From: JABDKJ01 sp964609215
GTDB lineage: Bacteria > Bacteroidota > Bacteroidia > Flavobacteriales_D > JABDKJ01
DNA length: 64,000 nt
Direction of reading: 5' to 3'
NCBI GenBank assembly: GCA_964609215.1
Contig: CAZSQZ010000002.1
Location: 310,001-374,000, forward strand
In this document: piece by piece, positions 43,772-52,553 of the stretch
How the letters are laid out: every line of letters starts with the position of its first letter
How positions within the stretch are numbered: the stretch's first letter is position 1
Position numbers and translations under genes: made by a program
Notes under the pieces: model-generated
The model's database searches: none
Told to the model about the DNA's origin: nothing
What the model saw: the letters and a program-made list of their open reading frames with translations, nothing else

Positions 43772-44457
43772 ACTAATTTCGCCTTAGGCACTGTTGCAAC
43801 AAATGGCTTCAAGTAATTAGGCTCATAGTAAGCTAAATCTACAAAATCTTGTTTTTGAAAAGAGGCTTCTGCAAGAGTGCAAATATGCTTCGCAGAGTTT
43901 TGAAAATCTAGGTAGAAACTGGCATTTTCATGATTCTGAATCTCCGAGAATTTTTTAGCTCCACTACCAAAAAACAAAGTCTTTTTTTCACTTAAAAATT
44001 CTCCAAAAGAGTTTTCATCTAAGATCATCGGTCCAGAGGAAATTTGCGCTTTTAAATCTTTATTGTGAACTGTTGTAAAGACCTCCATTCTTCTAGCATC
44101 AACCAATGGACAATACAGTTCAAAGTCAGGTCTTTCACCAATCATAGCATGACTCATAATATCCAATGTATTCAATGTGATTAAGGGAATAGATGATCCA
44201 TAACAAATTCCTTTGGCTGTTGCTGTACCTATTCTTAAACCTGTGTAAGAGCCTGGACCTCCAGAAACGCAAAGCGCATCCAAATCCGAAAAATCCCTTT
44301 GATTATTTTGAAGCGATTGCTCAATGAAAGAGCTTAAATTCTCAGCGTGAGTAAACTGCTCATTGGTATGTTCTTTTAACCCTATACAACCTCCGTTTTC
44401 AGAAAGTGCAACGGAGCAGGTTTTAGACGTAGTTTCTATACATAGAATTAAAGCCAA
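43768..44457 (-). CDS. tsaB: tRNA threonylcarbamoyladenosine synthesis protein TsaB
   Basis: 229 residues. ASKHA-fold signature: ILCIETTSKTCSVALSENG at the start, ALCVSGGPGSYTGLRIGTATAKG (about 62-84), then PLVDARRMEVFT. Supports TsaD/TsaE in making t6A37 on ANN-reading tRNAs. C-terminus ends EPNYLKPFVA, typical of the family. Follows the efflux adaptor gene by 9 bases on the same strand, so it may share its transcript. Confidence 0.95.
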   Translation of the reverse strand: MALILCIETTSKTCSVALSENGGCIGLKEHTNEQFTHAENLSSFIEQSLQNNQRDFSDLDALCVSGGPGSYTGLRIGTATAKGICYGSSIPLITLNTLDIMSHAMIGERPDFELYCPLVDARRMEVFTTVHNKDLKAQISSGPMILDENSFGEFLSEKKTLFFGSGAKKFSEIQNHENASFYLDFQNSAKHICTLAEASFQKQDFVDLAYYEPNYLKPFVATVPKAKLV

Positions 44458-44466
44458 AATCCCATA

Positions 44467-45852
44467 TTAATTATTGCTAAATGAAATGCTAATTCCTGAC
44501 TCCTCATCTTCATCTTCTTTTTTGCCAACCTCATCTCCATTATTCAGTTTTTTAGAAACAACTGAGTATGGACCAATAATAATTTCATCACCCTCTTTAA
44601 GACCAGATTTCACGTGTATATGCTTATCATCCTGTATTCCGGTTTCCACAGCTTTTAGAATTGCTTCTCCCCCTTGAAAAACGAAAACACATTCTATGGG
44701 TTCCATGTCTTCATCTTTGTTTCGATTCTTTTTCTTCTGTTCCATACTTGCTTCGAACCTTTCCTTTCCTTTCAAATTAATACGAGCAGTATCTTCCCTT
44801 GTAGTAACAGCTTCAATAGGAATAGTAAGCATCTTCTCACCAACATTCGTATTGATCTCAACTGTTGCAGACATCCCAGTTCTAAAGGGAGTAATGGAAT
44901 TATTTCCTTCTAGCAAATCTTTATATGAATCTCTAAGTATTCTAATTTTCACAGAAAAATTAGTCACCTGATCTGTAGATATGATTCCAGTTGCATTGCT
45001 TGCAGTATTGGCAATTTCCGTGACAATACCTTTAAACTTTCTATCTCTATATGCGTCTACTTCAACAATTGAGGTATCATTCATCTCTACTTTTACAATA
45101 TCACTTTCATTGACATCAACCGCTACCTCCATTATATCTAACTGGGATACGCGCATTAGTTCTGTTCCAGCCATTTGAATAGTTCCCAAAACCGTTTCTC
45201 CCTCTTCCACTTGCAAAGCAGTTATAATGCCATCCGAGGGGGCAAAAATGCTTGTTCTACCCAAATTATCTGCTGCTTCTTTTCTAGTCGCCTCCGCTCC
45301 TCTTACCGTATACTCCGCTGATTTTACATTCTGCTTTGCACTTTCTAATTGAGACTTTGAAATCTCAAAAGCAGCAACAGCCGCATCCCATTCCGCACTT
45401 GATAATACCTGATCCTGAAAAAGCTGTTTCTGCCGTGCATAGTCTTTTTCTGCATTTGCAAATGTTGCTTCGGCTTGAGCTCTTGCAGCTTTAGCAGCTG
45501 CTAACCCCGCCTTAGAATTATTCAAGTTAGCATTGGTCCTACTCAAGGTCGATTCCAGTATATCTGGATTGATCGTCAAGAGCTTATCTCCCATCTTTAC
45601 TTCATCTCCTTCTTTGACAAATATTTTTGTCACCTTACCACTTATTTCCGAAGTAATTTTTACATCTATTTCCGGTTGAATCTTTCCATTCGCAGAAACT
45701 GTTTCAACCAATTTTCTTAGTTCAGCTTTTTCCGTTTCCACTTCAGCACCCTTATTCCCTTTCCCGCCAGAAATTGCAGCTAAAGCAATTAAAATTACCA
45801 CGATGATTATTCCAATAATCCAATATTTCCTGTTCGATTTTTTCTTTTTCAT
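44467..45852 (-). CDS. HlyD/MacA-type periplasmic efflux adaptor
   Basis: 461 residues. TM anchor about 10-28, then a lipoyl-like half (VSANGKIQPEIDVKITSEISGKV), a long coiled-coil hairpin (about 100-195, Ala/Lys-rich), the second lipoyl half (SIFAPSDGIITALQVEEGE), a beta-barrel domain (VDVNESDIVKVEMNDT) and an acidic C-terminal tail (GKKEDEDEESG). A membrane-fusion protein that joins an inner-membrane pump to the TolC-like protein encoded 13 bases upstream. No pump gene is nearby. Confidence 0.92.
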   Translation of the reverse strand: MKKKKSNRKYWIIGIIIVVILIALAAISGGKGNKGAEVETEKAELRKLVETVSANGKIQPEIDVKITSEISGKVTKIFVKEGDEVKMGDKLLTINPDILESTLSRTNANLNNSKAGLAAAKAARAQAEATFANAEKDYARQKQLFQDQVLSSAEWDAAVAAFEISKSQLESAKQNVKSAEYTVRGAEATRKEAADNLGRTSIFAPSDGIITALQVEEGETVLGTIQMAGTELMRVSQLDIMEVAVDVNESDIVKVEMNDTSIVEVDAYRDRKFKGIVTEIANTASNATGIISTDQVTNFSVKIRILRDSYKDLLEGNNSITPFRTGMSATVEINTNVGEKMLTIPIEAVTTREDTARINLKGKERFEASMEQKKKNRNKDEDMEPIECVFVFQGGEAILKAVETGIQDDKHIHVKSGLKEGDEIIIGPYSVVSKKLNNGDEVGKKEDEDEESGISISFSNN

Positions 45853-45865
45853 CGGTTTTGGTGGC

Positions 45866-47293
45866 TTAGAGTTTAATTTCTTTCCCTTGATAGAAATCTA
45901 AAATTTTGGTTTGAAAAACGTAGTTATACTTAGACAAGATAAGCTGTGCTTCACCATTTAAATAGCGTGTGCGCGCATCGTTAAAATCTACAGAGTTTAT
46001 GACTTGATTTTCAAATCTCTTCTCAGCGTTTTTATAGTTTAACTCCAAAGCGGTCAAAGCCTTTTCCGAAGATTGATATTCCTTATAAGCGGCCAGAGCA
46101 TTGGTAAAAACTTGCTGTACTTCTTGGTATAATGCATTCTTTGTTTGCTCCAAGGCTAATTTTGATCTTTCTAAATTCAGCTCTTGTTGCTTAACACCTG
46201 TTCGTATTCCAAGACCATTAAAAATTGGAATATTCAATCTTAAAGAAAGTGACTGATTGAAGTTGTCGTCCCATTGATCTCCAAAGCTTTTTGTCGTAAA
46301 ATCATCATCATCAAAAACTTGTGTAGTTGTAGTAACTATTTCACCCGTTCCAGCAACCGTTCCAATGGGAATAACTACAGATTGCGGTGTACCAATTTGT
46401 GTTCGTGCATTTCCAGAAAAACCTGTTCCTAAAGAACCGGTTGCAGATATACTAGGTAACATTGCCGCTCTAGAAATTTTAATCCCCAGCTCAGAGCTCT
46501 CTACCCCTTTTTCCGCAGAAGCAACATCTGGCAAACTACTTTGTGCTGCCGCGAAAAGTGCGTCCACATCAGCTGATGGCATGCTTACATCAAGAGTTGC
46601 AAAATTGGGCACTTCCACCTGAAATCCATTTGCCTGATTGGAGGGTAGTTGCATCAATTGCACCAGTGTCAATTTAGCCAGACTCACTGCATTTTCGTTT
46701 TGAATAACATTCAGTTCTTCTGCCGCCAATTGCGCCTGAATATCATAGAGTGTTCCTATAGCAACTTGACCAGCATCTACCAGCTTTTGCATTCTGTCTA
46801 CCTGTTTTTGAGTTGCGCTAATTTGATTCTTCGAAATATTTAATAATTCCTCTGTTTGTAAGACATTCAAATAAGCCGCGGCTATATTTAAAATGATATC
46901 ATTCTTGGTTCCCTCCAAATCTAAAATGGCTACTTCCGCATTTATTTCGGCTTGTTGCCGGGTATACCATTTTGAAAAACCATTGAAAAGATCTACTCCT
47001 GATGAAAGGAAAAAACTATTATTTCTAATTCGCTCAGTAGCGAATTGGTTGGTAAAGGGGTCAATAGTTTGTCCCCAATTATATCCATGGGTTGCTCCTC
47101 CATTTAAAGTAGGCAAGAAATCATAAATACTTTGTTTTCTGCTTAATTCTGTCGAAGCCAGATTAATACTCATTTGCTTCATTTGTAAATTATTATCTAC
47201 TGCATAATTCACACATCTTTCTAGAGACCAAATCTCCTGTGCATTTGCTGTTGTAGAAAGAACCAATATCAAGGTAAAAATTAAGCTTCTCAT
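45866..47293 (-). CDS. TolC-family outer-membrane efflux protein
   Basis: 475 residues with signal peptide MRSLIFTLILVLSTTANAQ. Two OEP repeats: IWSLERCVNYAVDNNLQMKQM at the start and the matching second repeat (about 215-470, IKISRAAMLPSISATGSLG, ENQVINSVDFNDARTRYLNGEAQLILSKY). Forms the outer-membrane exit duct for a tripartite pump with the downstream adaptor. Confidence 0.93.
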   Translation of the reverse strand: MRSLIFTLILVLSTTANAQEIWSLERCVNYAVDNNLQMKQMSINLASTELSRKQSIYDFLPTLNGGATHGYNWGQTIDPFTNQFATERIRNNSFFLSSGVDLFNGFSKWYTRQQAEINAEVAILDLEGTKNDIILNIAAAYLNVLQTEELLNISKNQISATQKQVDRMQKLVDAGQVAIGTLYDIQAQLAAEELNVIQNENAVSLAKLTLVQLMQLPSNQANGFQVEVPNFATLDVSMPSADVDALFAAAQSSLPDVASAEKGVESSELGIKISRAAMLPSISATGSLGTGFSGNARTQIGTPQSVVIPIGTVAGTGEIVTTTTQVFDDDDFTTKSFGDQWDDNFNQSLSLRLNIPIFNGLGIRTGVKQQELNLERSKLALEQTKNALYQEVQQVFTNALAAYKEYQSSEKALTALELNYKNAEKRFENQVINSVDFNDARTRYLNGEAQLILSKYNYVFQTKILDFYQGKEIKL

Positions 47294-47390
47294 TTTCTTT
47301 TGTTTAGATGAAAACTCTAAACAAATAAAAAAAGAGCAATTAAGATGTTAAAGTGCAATATTATTAACGGTAAGCCTAGGGGCTGAATGG

Positions 47391-47984
47391 TTAATTCCCT
47401 TCTTCTTTGTCTGCATCAGTAGATCGTTCTATTCTATCCAATCGGATTTCAAGATCTTCATTCTCCTCTTGAAGTTTTTGCATTTCTTCTTGAATTTTTC
47501 GTTGCATCTCCTCTTCACTTCCAGAAACGCGAATTTCTTTATAGATTGTATCATAAGCAACAGAGCCTGTTCTTATAGTATCCACATGAATGCGAATAAC
47601 TTTTTCCTCCGGTTCTCCAAATTGCATGTTCTTTTCATCCAAATGAACGATATCGTCCCAATACTTTATTCCAAAAAGAGTCAAAGCACCAATAATACCA
47701 AAGACAAAAAGGTTTTTGAAGAAATTTCTCCAAGCGTTTGAATTATGGGACTTGTAACGGTCAACATTCACATTGCCCATAGCTTCATGAGCAGCATCTA
47801 GCTCGACCAAAAGAGAGGCTCGCCCCTTTCTCTTAAATGCTTCAAAGAGCAATTTATGCTCTTCAAAAGCACTTGCTAATGCTTCATTGCCTTTCAATTC
47901 TTGAAGAAAAGCCTTCTTTTGAGAGGGGCTTAATTCGCCCTTCAAAAAAGCATCAAAACGTTCTATGTTCTGTTCTTCATTCAT
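47391..47984 (-). CDS. Membrane-anchored anti-sigma factor-like protein
   Basis: 197 residues. N-terminal cytoplasmic part (1-85: MNEEQNIERFDAFLKGELSPSQK) resembles anti-sigma factors of Bacteroidota without a zinc HxxxCxxC motif. One TM about 88-107 (NLFVFGIIGALTLFGI). The C-terminal ~90 residues are periplasmic and end in a strongly acidic coiled coil (EEEMQRKIQEEMQKLQEENEDL). Its start overlaps the ECF sigma stop by one base (taATG), the classic sigma/anti-sigma coupling. Probably senses envelope state (inference). Confidence 0.8.
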   Translation of the reverse strand: MNEEQNIERFDAFLKGELSPSQKKAFLQELKGNEALASAFEEHKLLFEAFKRKGRASLLVELDAAHEAMGNVNVDRYKSHNSNAWRNFFKNLFVFGIIGALTLFGIKYWDDIVHLDEKNMQFGEPEEKVIRIHVDTIRTGSVAYDTIYKEIRVSGSEEEMQRKIQEEMQKLQEENEDLEIRLDRIERSTDADKEEGN

Positions 47985-48520
47985 TATTTAGCAAGTGCTT
48001 TAAGCCTTTGTACGCATTTAAATTTTTGTGCCTTGGCATGTTCAGGGTTAGTATAATTATAAGCCAGTGCAATTTCCTTCATGGAAGCCTTCAAGTAATA
48101 GAATCGATGCAAGATTCCTCTACAGGGTTCTCCTAACTTATCCAGAGCTTTTTCCAAAAGACTTATTTTTTCCTCTTGGGCCTGACTAAATTCTTCATCC
48201 TCTATTTTAGTGTATTGCTCAAAATCCTTTACACGAGCATTACTCTTTTTCCCCCTCAATTGTTTCAACCATATATTTCTGGCTATGCTATAAATAAGGG
48301 TACTTAATGCCGCTTGAAGCTTAAAATTAGGTTGATGTACCCATTCAAACAAGGCTACCATGGTTTCTTGAAAAACATCTTTCGCGTCTTCATCACTTCC
48401 GCTGTTCTTGAGCACAAAATGATTAACCATCCCAAAATATTCTTTATAAAGACCTTTATAAGCCCCAGCTATATTTCCCTTTAGCCCTTGAATGGTTTTT
48501 ATGTCTTTCTTTTTTGGCAT
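47984..48520 (-). CDS. ECF-type sigma-70 family RNA polymerase sigma factor
   Basis: 178 residues. Region 2 about 25-95 (YKEYFGMVNHFVLKNSGSDEDAKDVFQETMVALFEW, then LIYSIARNIWLKQLR) and region 4 about 125-175 (LEKALDKLGEPCRGILHRFYYLKASMKEIALAYNYTNPEHAKAQKFKCVQRL). Normal ECF length, no extra domain. Paired with the following anti-sigma gene; lies 4 bases after a secreted MORN-like gene, suggesting it is part of the same operon. Confidence 0.93.
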   Translation of the reverse strand: MPKKKDIKTIQGLKGNIAGAYKGLYKEYFGMVNHFVLKNSGSDEDAKDVFQETMVALFEWVHQPNFKLQAALSTLIYSIARNIWLKQLRGKKSNARVKDFEQYTKIEDEEFSQAQEEKISLLEKALDKLGEPCRGILHRFYYLKASMKEIALAYNYTNPEHAKAQKFKCVQRLKALAK

Positions 48521-48524
48521 TAAA

Positions 48525-49178
48525 TCACTTCCAATTTACATGTTCATAAGTGATTTTTTGAATTAAATCTCCATTTTCATTATAAAGGCTCCAAATGCCG
48601 CAAGGTTGAGGGTAGTATTTTATCCCATTGGAGTTGTCATAATAACTCTTCTCAACCTCCAAAATATAGCTTGGAATTTCACAGAACTTTCCTTCCATTC
48701 GGACCATATTATCCTTGAAAAAAGAAGTGTAGGAAATTAATTTACCATTATCATCATAACTGAATTTCTCTTCAAATCCTAAGAAATAACTCCTCCATTC
48801 GCCTTTTTTAATGCCATTAATGTAATTGCCTCTTGCAATAATCTTTGCCGCAGCAGAATCTGAATAGGAGGTATGTAAACCATTAAATATTTCCTTTTTA
48901 AAGTGTTGGGTAACCATTGTCATCTCACCAGTATCTAAATCCTCTGTGTATGAAGTGTCTATAATTTCTTGATAGAGTACTTCTGTCTCGGAATACAATC
49001 GACCACTTGGGTAATATTTCTTTACTAAATAGATACTGTCATTTAACTGTATTTTCTCTTTAACCTCGGAATTCAGTATAAATGGTTTGTCTATGGCATA
49101 TTGAATTGGATTTTGAGATTCTTGAGCTGATAGAACTATGCTTAAAAATATAAGTTGAAGTAAGACTAGATATTTCAT
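48525..49178 (-). CDS. Secreted MORN-like (YwqK-type) repeat protein
   Basis: 217 residues from MKYLVLLQLIFLSIVLSAQ; a longer frame with nine more residues was rejected as it hides the signal. Repeats of the kind G-x-Y-x-x-G-x-x-x-G-x-W (NYINGIKKGEWRSY, PCGIWSLYNENGDLIQ) are MORN/YwqK-like. Automatic pipelines often label this toxin-antitoxin; there is no evidence of that here. Third-from-last gene of the ECF operon, 4 bases before the sigma gene. Confidence 0.75.
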   Translation of the reverse strand: MKYLVLLQLIFLSIVLSAQESQNPIQYAIDKPFILNSEVKEKIQLNDSIYLVKKYYPSGRLYSETEVLYQEIIDTSYTEDLDTGEMTMVTQHFKKEIFNGLHTSYSDSAAAKIIARGNYINGIKKGEWRSYFLGFEEKFSYDDNGKLISYTSFFKDNMVRMEGKFCEIPSYILEVEKSYYDNSNGIKYYPQPCGIWSLYNENGDLIQKITYEHVNWK

Positions 49179-49188
49179 TTCTCCAGAA

Positions 49189-50805
49189 TTAAAATAAGCG
49201 TTCAATTTCTTTTAAGGCAGTCTTTTTGTTCCTCTGAAGCATAGAAAGCGATTCCTCATCTCTGGAACCTATTCTAATTTTCTTGGTCCCGAAATAGTCC
49301 TTATCTCCATCATTATAGGTAGCAATAATAACCGCTGGTTCGTTCATTGGAAGACTTACCACATTCTCAAAATCCCCGTGTGTAAATGCATAATTCCCGT
49401 TTTTCATTTTGTACCCTGGAATATATATATCAGATCCAGACACAACCAAAGCAATAGATGCAAAAACAGTATCAGACAAACCTCTTACATCTACCTCCAA
49501 ATTTCCTTTATACGTGTTTGGAAAAATAGCGAGCCTATCGATATTTGCCCAGCCTAAATTTTTCATAGAAAATAAGTAAGATAGATCCTCATTTAAACCT
49601 CCTGAGTTAAATCCTGAAGTCCCGTTATTACTATATTCAGTAGCCGTCCCATCCAATTTTCCAGGTTGAAAAAATCCATTGTATGGATTAAGATATAAAC
49701 AAACTGTATCTGGGTGTAATTCTATATCCAAATCAAACCACTCAAGAATTTTCTTGCATTGAGTATCATCAAGGCCAGATATTCTTCCTTTATTCAATGT
49801 AAAATCTTTAGAATTCAAAACATATTTTTTCTCATCAATTGTAATTGTGAAGCGAGTTACTTTATCGGCTCTCTTCCAATCACATCTTGAAATATGTTTC
49901 CCTAGTTCATTTGGCTGAGTTCCCCACCATAAAACTCCAAATCCATTTTTCCATCTTGATGCCTCAATTTCTTCATCTTCAATATTGATTTCATTTAACC
50001 CCAAATCAGCTGGATTATTCCAAACAATATTTCCATCCTCTACTTCCCCGGAATAAAATTTCATTCCTTCTCTTTTATCGTCATTGGGTATTCCAATGTT
50101 CAAAGCCTTTCCCTCCTTGAGTTTTAAGTTTTTCCCATTCGAATAGGCCTGAACTTGAATCATTCCTCCTGTTTGAAGCAAGTCACCTTCATTGGTCATG
50201 GTCAATAAATTTCCTTTCACAATATTTTCAAAATCCAATGCCTCCCTTAATTCAATTTGCAATGCTCCTTTAACTGGTGTTCCATCTGCAAAAGTGAAAC
50301 AGTTTGCCGGGATCTGAATCTCCGTACCATTTTTCCCTTTCAAGCTCTTTCCTTCTCGTCCGTTCATATGGAAGGTCTGCTTTTCTATTCTGCCATAGTG
50401 AAAGGTTTTTTTAGGAACAAAGTCAATTACAAATCCATGCAACATTTCCTTTGCACAAGAACCGGTTCTACAATCTGTTTGAGCAACCTCATCCCATTTT
50501 ATTTTGCGCTGATCAAAGTCAACCAGTTCATGAAGATTTTGAATTCGGCTTTCATTCAATTTATCCTGATCAAAACCGTCTGGAGCATAGGCACTATAGA
50601 CATAAGTTATTCGAACAACTCTGCAATCCACCAGATTAGAAACCAATTCAGGATTTAGAAATTCCCCCTTTCCGATTTCATTTTCTAGAACAATACGCTC
50701 TTTTTGATCTTGAGGAATCTTGTAAGTCCCCAATTCAGTTTTTTCAGCTTGAATAGAAAAACTAAAGGCTAAAATAAGCGAAAATAATACTGCTAACTTT
50801 TTCAT
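49189..50805 (-). CDS. Secreted protein with ZU5-like domain, first gene of the ECF operon
   Basis: 538 residues with signal peptide MKKLAVLFSLILAFSFSIQA. About 140-235 resembles the ZU5-like module of Bacteroidota secreted proteins (GTEIQIPANCFTFADGTPVKG, ALQIELREALDFENIVKGN, LLQTGGMIQVQA). The rest is beta-rich without a recognised fold. No T9SS sorting domain, so it is probably periplasmic or on the outer membrane. Leads the four-gene run to the sigma/anti-sigma pair. Confidence 0.75.
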   Translation of the reverse strand: MKKLAVLFSLILAFSFSIQAEKTELGTYKIPQDQKERIVLENEIGKGEFLNPELVSNLVDCRVVRITYVYSAYAPDGFDQDKLNESRIQNLHELVDFDQRKIKWDEVAQTDCRTGSCAKEMLHGFVIDFVPKKTFHYGRIEKQTFHMNGREGKSLKGKNGTEIQIPANCFTFADGTPVKGALQIELREALDFENIVKGNLLTMTNEGDLLQTGGMIQVQAYSNGKNLKLKEGKALNIGIPNDDKREGMKFYSGEVEDGNIVWNNPADLGLNEINIEDEEIEASRWKNGFGVLWWGTQPNELGKHISRCDWKRADKVTRFTITIDEKKYVLNSKDFTLNKGRISGLDDTQCKKILEWFDLDIELHPDTVCLYLNPYNGFFQPGKLDGTATEYSNNGTSGFNSGGLNEDLSYLFSMKNLGWANIDRLAIFPNTYKGNLEVDVRGLSDTVFASIALVVSGSDIYIPGYKMKNGNYAFTHGDFENVVSLPMNEPAVIIATYNDGDKDYFGTKKIRIGSRDEESLSMLQRNKKTALKEIERLF

Positions 50806-50959
50806 TTGACGATGTATTTAATTATTAACTTTTATGGTTAATACCATCTTTTGAAAAAGGTAAACCAGATGTTTTAAAAAAAATACATCAAAATGAAAAT
50901 CAGGACTACAAACTACTGATTATCTGGTATTTAATGTTCGAAAAAATATTGAACATTTT

Positions 50960-52426
50960 TTAGTCCACCGACCAAGTAGTCCCCTCTTTACTGTCTTTTA
51001 AGGTAATGCTTGCTGATTTTAATGCGTCTCTAATTTCATCGCTTAAGGCATAGTTTCTTTCTTCTTTTGCCTTGCTTCGCATAGAGATGAAAGTATTCAT
51101 TAAAGATTCAACCAAATCGTTATTTCCACCTTGTTCTTCTGATCTTAAACCCAAAACATCATAGACAAAAGTACTGAGCCATTGATCCAATTCCTTTTTG
51201 TCATTTTCAGAAATTTGTGCTTTTCCATCGTTTACAGAATTGATGTATTTTGAGATATCAAATAAAGCGGCAATTGCAATAGGTGTATTGAAATCATCAT
51301 TCATTGCGGCAATGGCTTTTGACTTCATTTCTTCAATATCAACAGATGAAGAATCGGATACTGAGAGTTTAGAAACCAAGTCAACAGCATTCATTAATCG
51401 TGCACATCCTTTTTCAGCTGCTTTCAGAGCTTCATTAGAAAAATCGAGCGTGCTAGCGTAATGACATTGTAAAATGAAAAAACGCACAGTCATAGGGCTA
51501 TAGCCCTGTTCTAATAATTTATGATTTCCTGAAATAAGTTCTTCGGGAGTAAAGCCGTTACCCTCTGACTTGGCCATCTTTCTGCCGTTAACGGTTAGCA
51601 TATTGGTATGCACCCAGTGTCTTGCCCCACCTGCATTGGAAGAAGCTTTATTCTGAGCGATTTCACATTCGTGATGCGGAAATTTCAAATCCATTCCTCC
51701 ACCGTGAATATCAAATTGCTCACCAAGGTATTTTGTGCTCATAACCGAACATTCCAAATGCCATCCCGGAAAACCCGAACCCCAAGGTGAGTTCCAACGC
51801 ATGATATGGCCCTTCTCTGCTTTCTTCCAAATGGCAAAATCCACCGCATTTCTCTTCTCATCTTGCCCATCCAATTCTCTTGTATTGCTGAGCAATTCAT
51901 CTAATTTTCTACCTGAAAGCTCTCCGTAATTTTCGGTTTCAGCATACTTCATAACATCGAAATAAACCGAACCATTTACTTCATAAGCTAGTCCATTATC
52001 CAAAATGGCTTGCACCATTTCTATTTGCTCCATTATATGTCCAGTAGCTGTAGGCTCAATACTCGGGTTAAGAATATTAAAGATGCGCATTACATCATGA
52101 AAGTTGTTGGTGTATTTCTGAACTACTTCCATAGGTTCTAGCTGTTCTGCCTTTGCTTTCTTCGCTATTTTATCTTCACCCTCATCCACATCTCCTACTA
52201 AATGACCAACATCCGTAATGTTGCGAACATAACGCACTTTATAGCCTAAGTAAGTCAGATAACGATACATGATATCAAAAGACAAAAATGTTCTTACGTT
52301 GCCTAAGTGAACATCTGAATAGACTGTTGGGCCACACACATACATTCCAACAAAAGGAGATTCTAAAGGAATGAATTGCTCTTTTTTCTTTGAAAGCGTA
52401 TTTTGGATATGCAGTGGATGTTCCAT
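50960..52426 (-). CDS. cysS: Cysteinyl-tRNA synthetase
   Basis: 488 residues, class I synthetase. HIGH-like HLGN at 40-43 and zinc ligands Cys31 (VCGPTVY), Cys226 (HLECS), His251 and Glu255 (FPHHECE). The KMSKS loop reads KMAKS (283-287, GRKMAKSEGN), a conservative change. C-terminal helical domain about 335-470. Charges tRNA-Cys. The next gene upstream ends just over 100 bases away behind a strong terminator, so cysS has its own promoter; no exact box was seen. Confidence 0.97.
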   Translation of the reverse strand: MEHPLHIQNTLSKKKEQFIPLESPFVGMYVCGPTVYSDVHLGNVRTFLSFDIMYRYLTYLGYKVRYVRNITDVGHLVGDVDEGEDKIAKKAKAEQLEPMEVVQKYTNNFHDVMRIFNILNPSIEPTATGHIMEQIEMVQAILDNGLAYEVNGSVYFDVMKYAETENYGELSGRKLDELLSNTRELDGQDEKRNAVDFAIWKKAEKGHIMRWNSPWGSGFPGWHLECSVMSTKYLGEQFDIHGGGMDLKFPHHECEIAQNKASSNAGGARHWVHTNMLTVNGRKMAKSEGNGFTPEELISGNHKLLEQGYSPMTVRFFILQCHYASTLDFSNEALKAAEKGCARLMNAVDLVSKLSVSDSSSVDIEEMKSKAIAAMNDDFNTPIAIAALFDISKYINSVNDGKAQISENDKKELDQWLSTFVYDVLGLRSEEQGGNNDLVESLMNTFISMRSKAKEERNYALSDEIRDALKSASITLKDSKEGTTWSVD

Positions 52427-52501
52427 CGTGTTTATTAAGTATGCGAATATAAATCCTTCAACGCAATCGTCTAAATTATGTTTGGGCTTTATTCCAATAA
52501 A

Positions 52502-52530
52502 AAAACCTGCAACTATCAGTTACAGGTTTT
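52502..52530 (-). terminator. Intrinsic terminator after the MORN-like gene
   Basis: AAAACCTG (52502-52509) pairs with CAGGTTTT (52523-52530), with an inner AAC/GTT stem. On the minus strand the hairpin is followed by a long T run, just past the stop of the MORN-like gene. It separates that gene from cysS. Confidence 0.8.
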
Positions 52531-52553
52531 TAATTTCTTATGGTGATTCAATA

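Noticed and set aside
50933..50957. Inverted repeat AATGTTC/GAACATT near the cysS end as its terminator
   Set aside because: It is AT-rich and the T run follows it on the plus strand, whereas cysS is on the minus strand.
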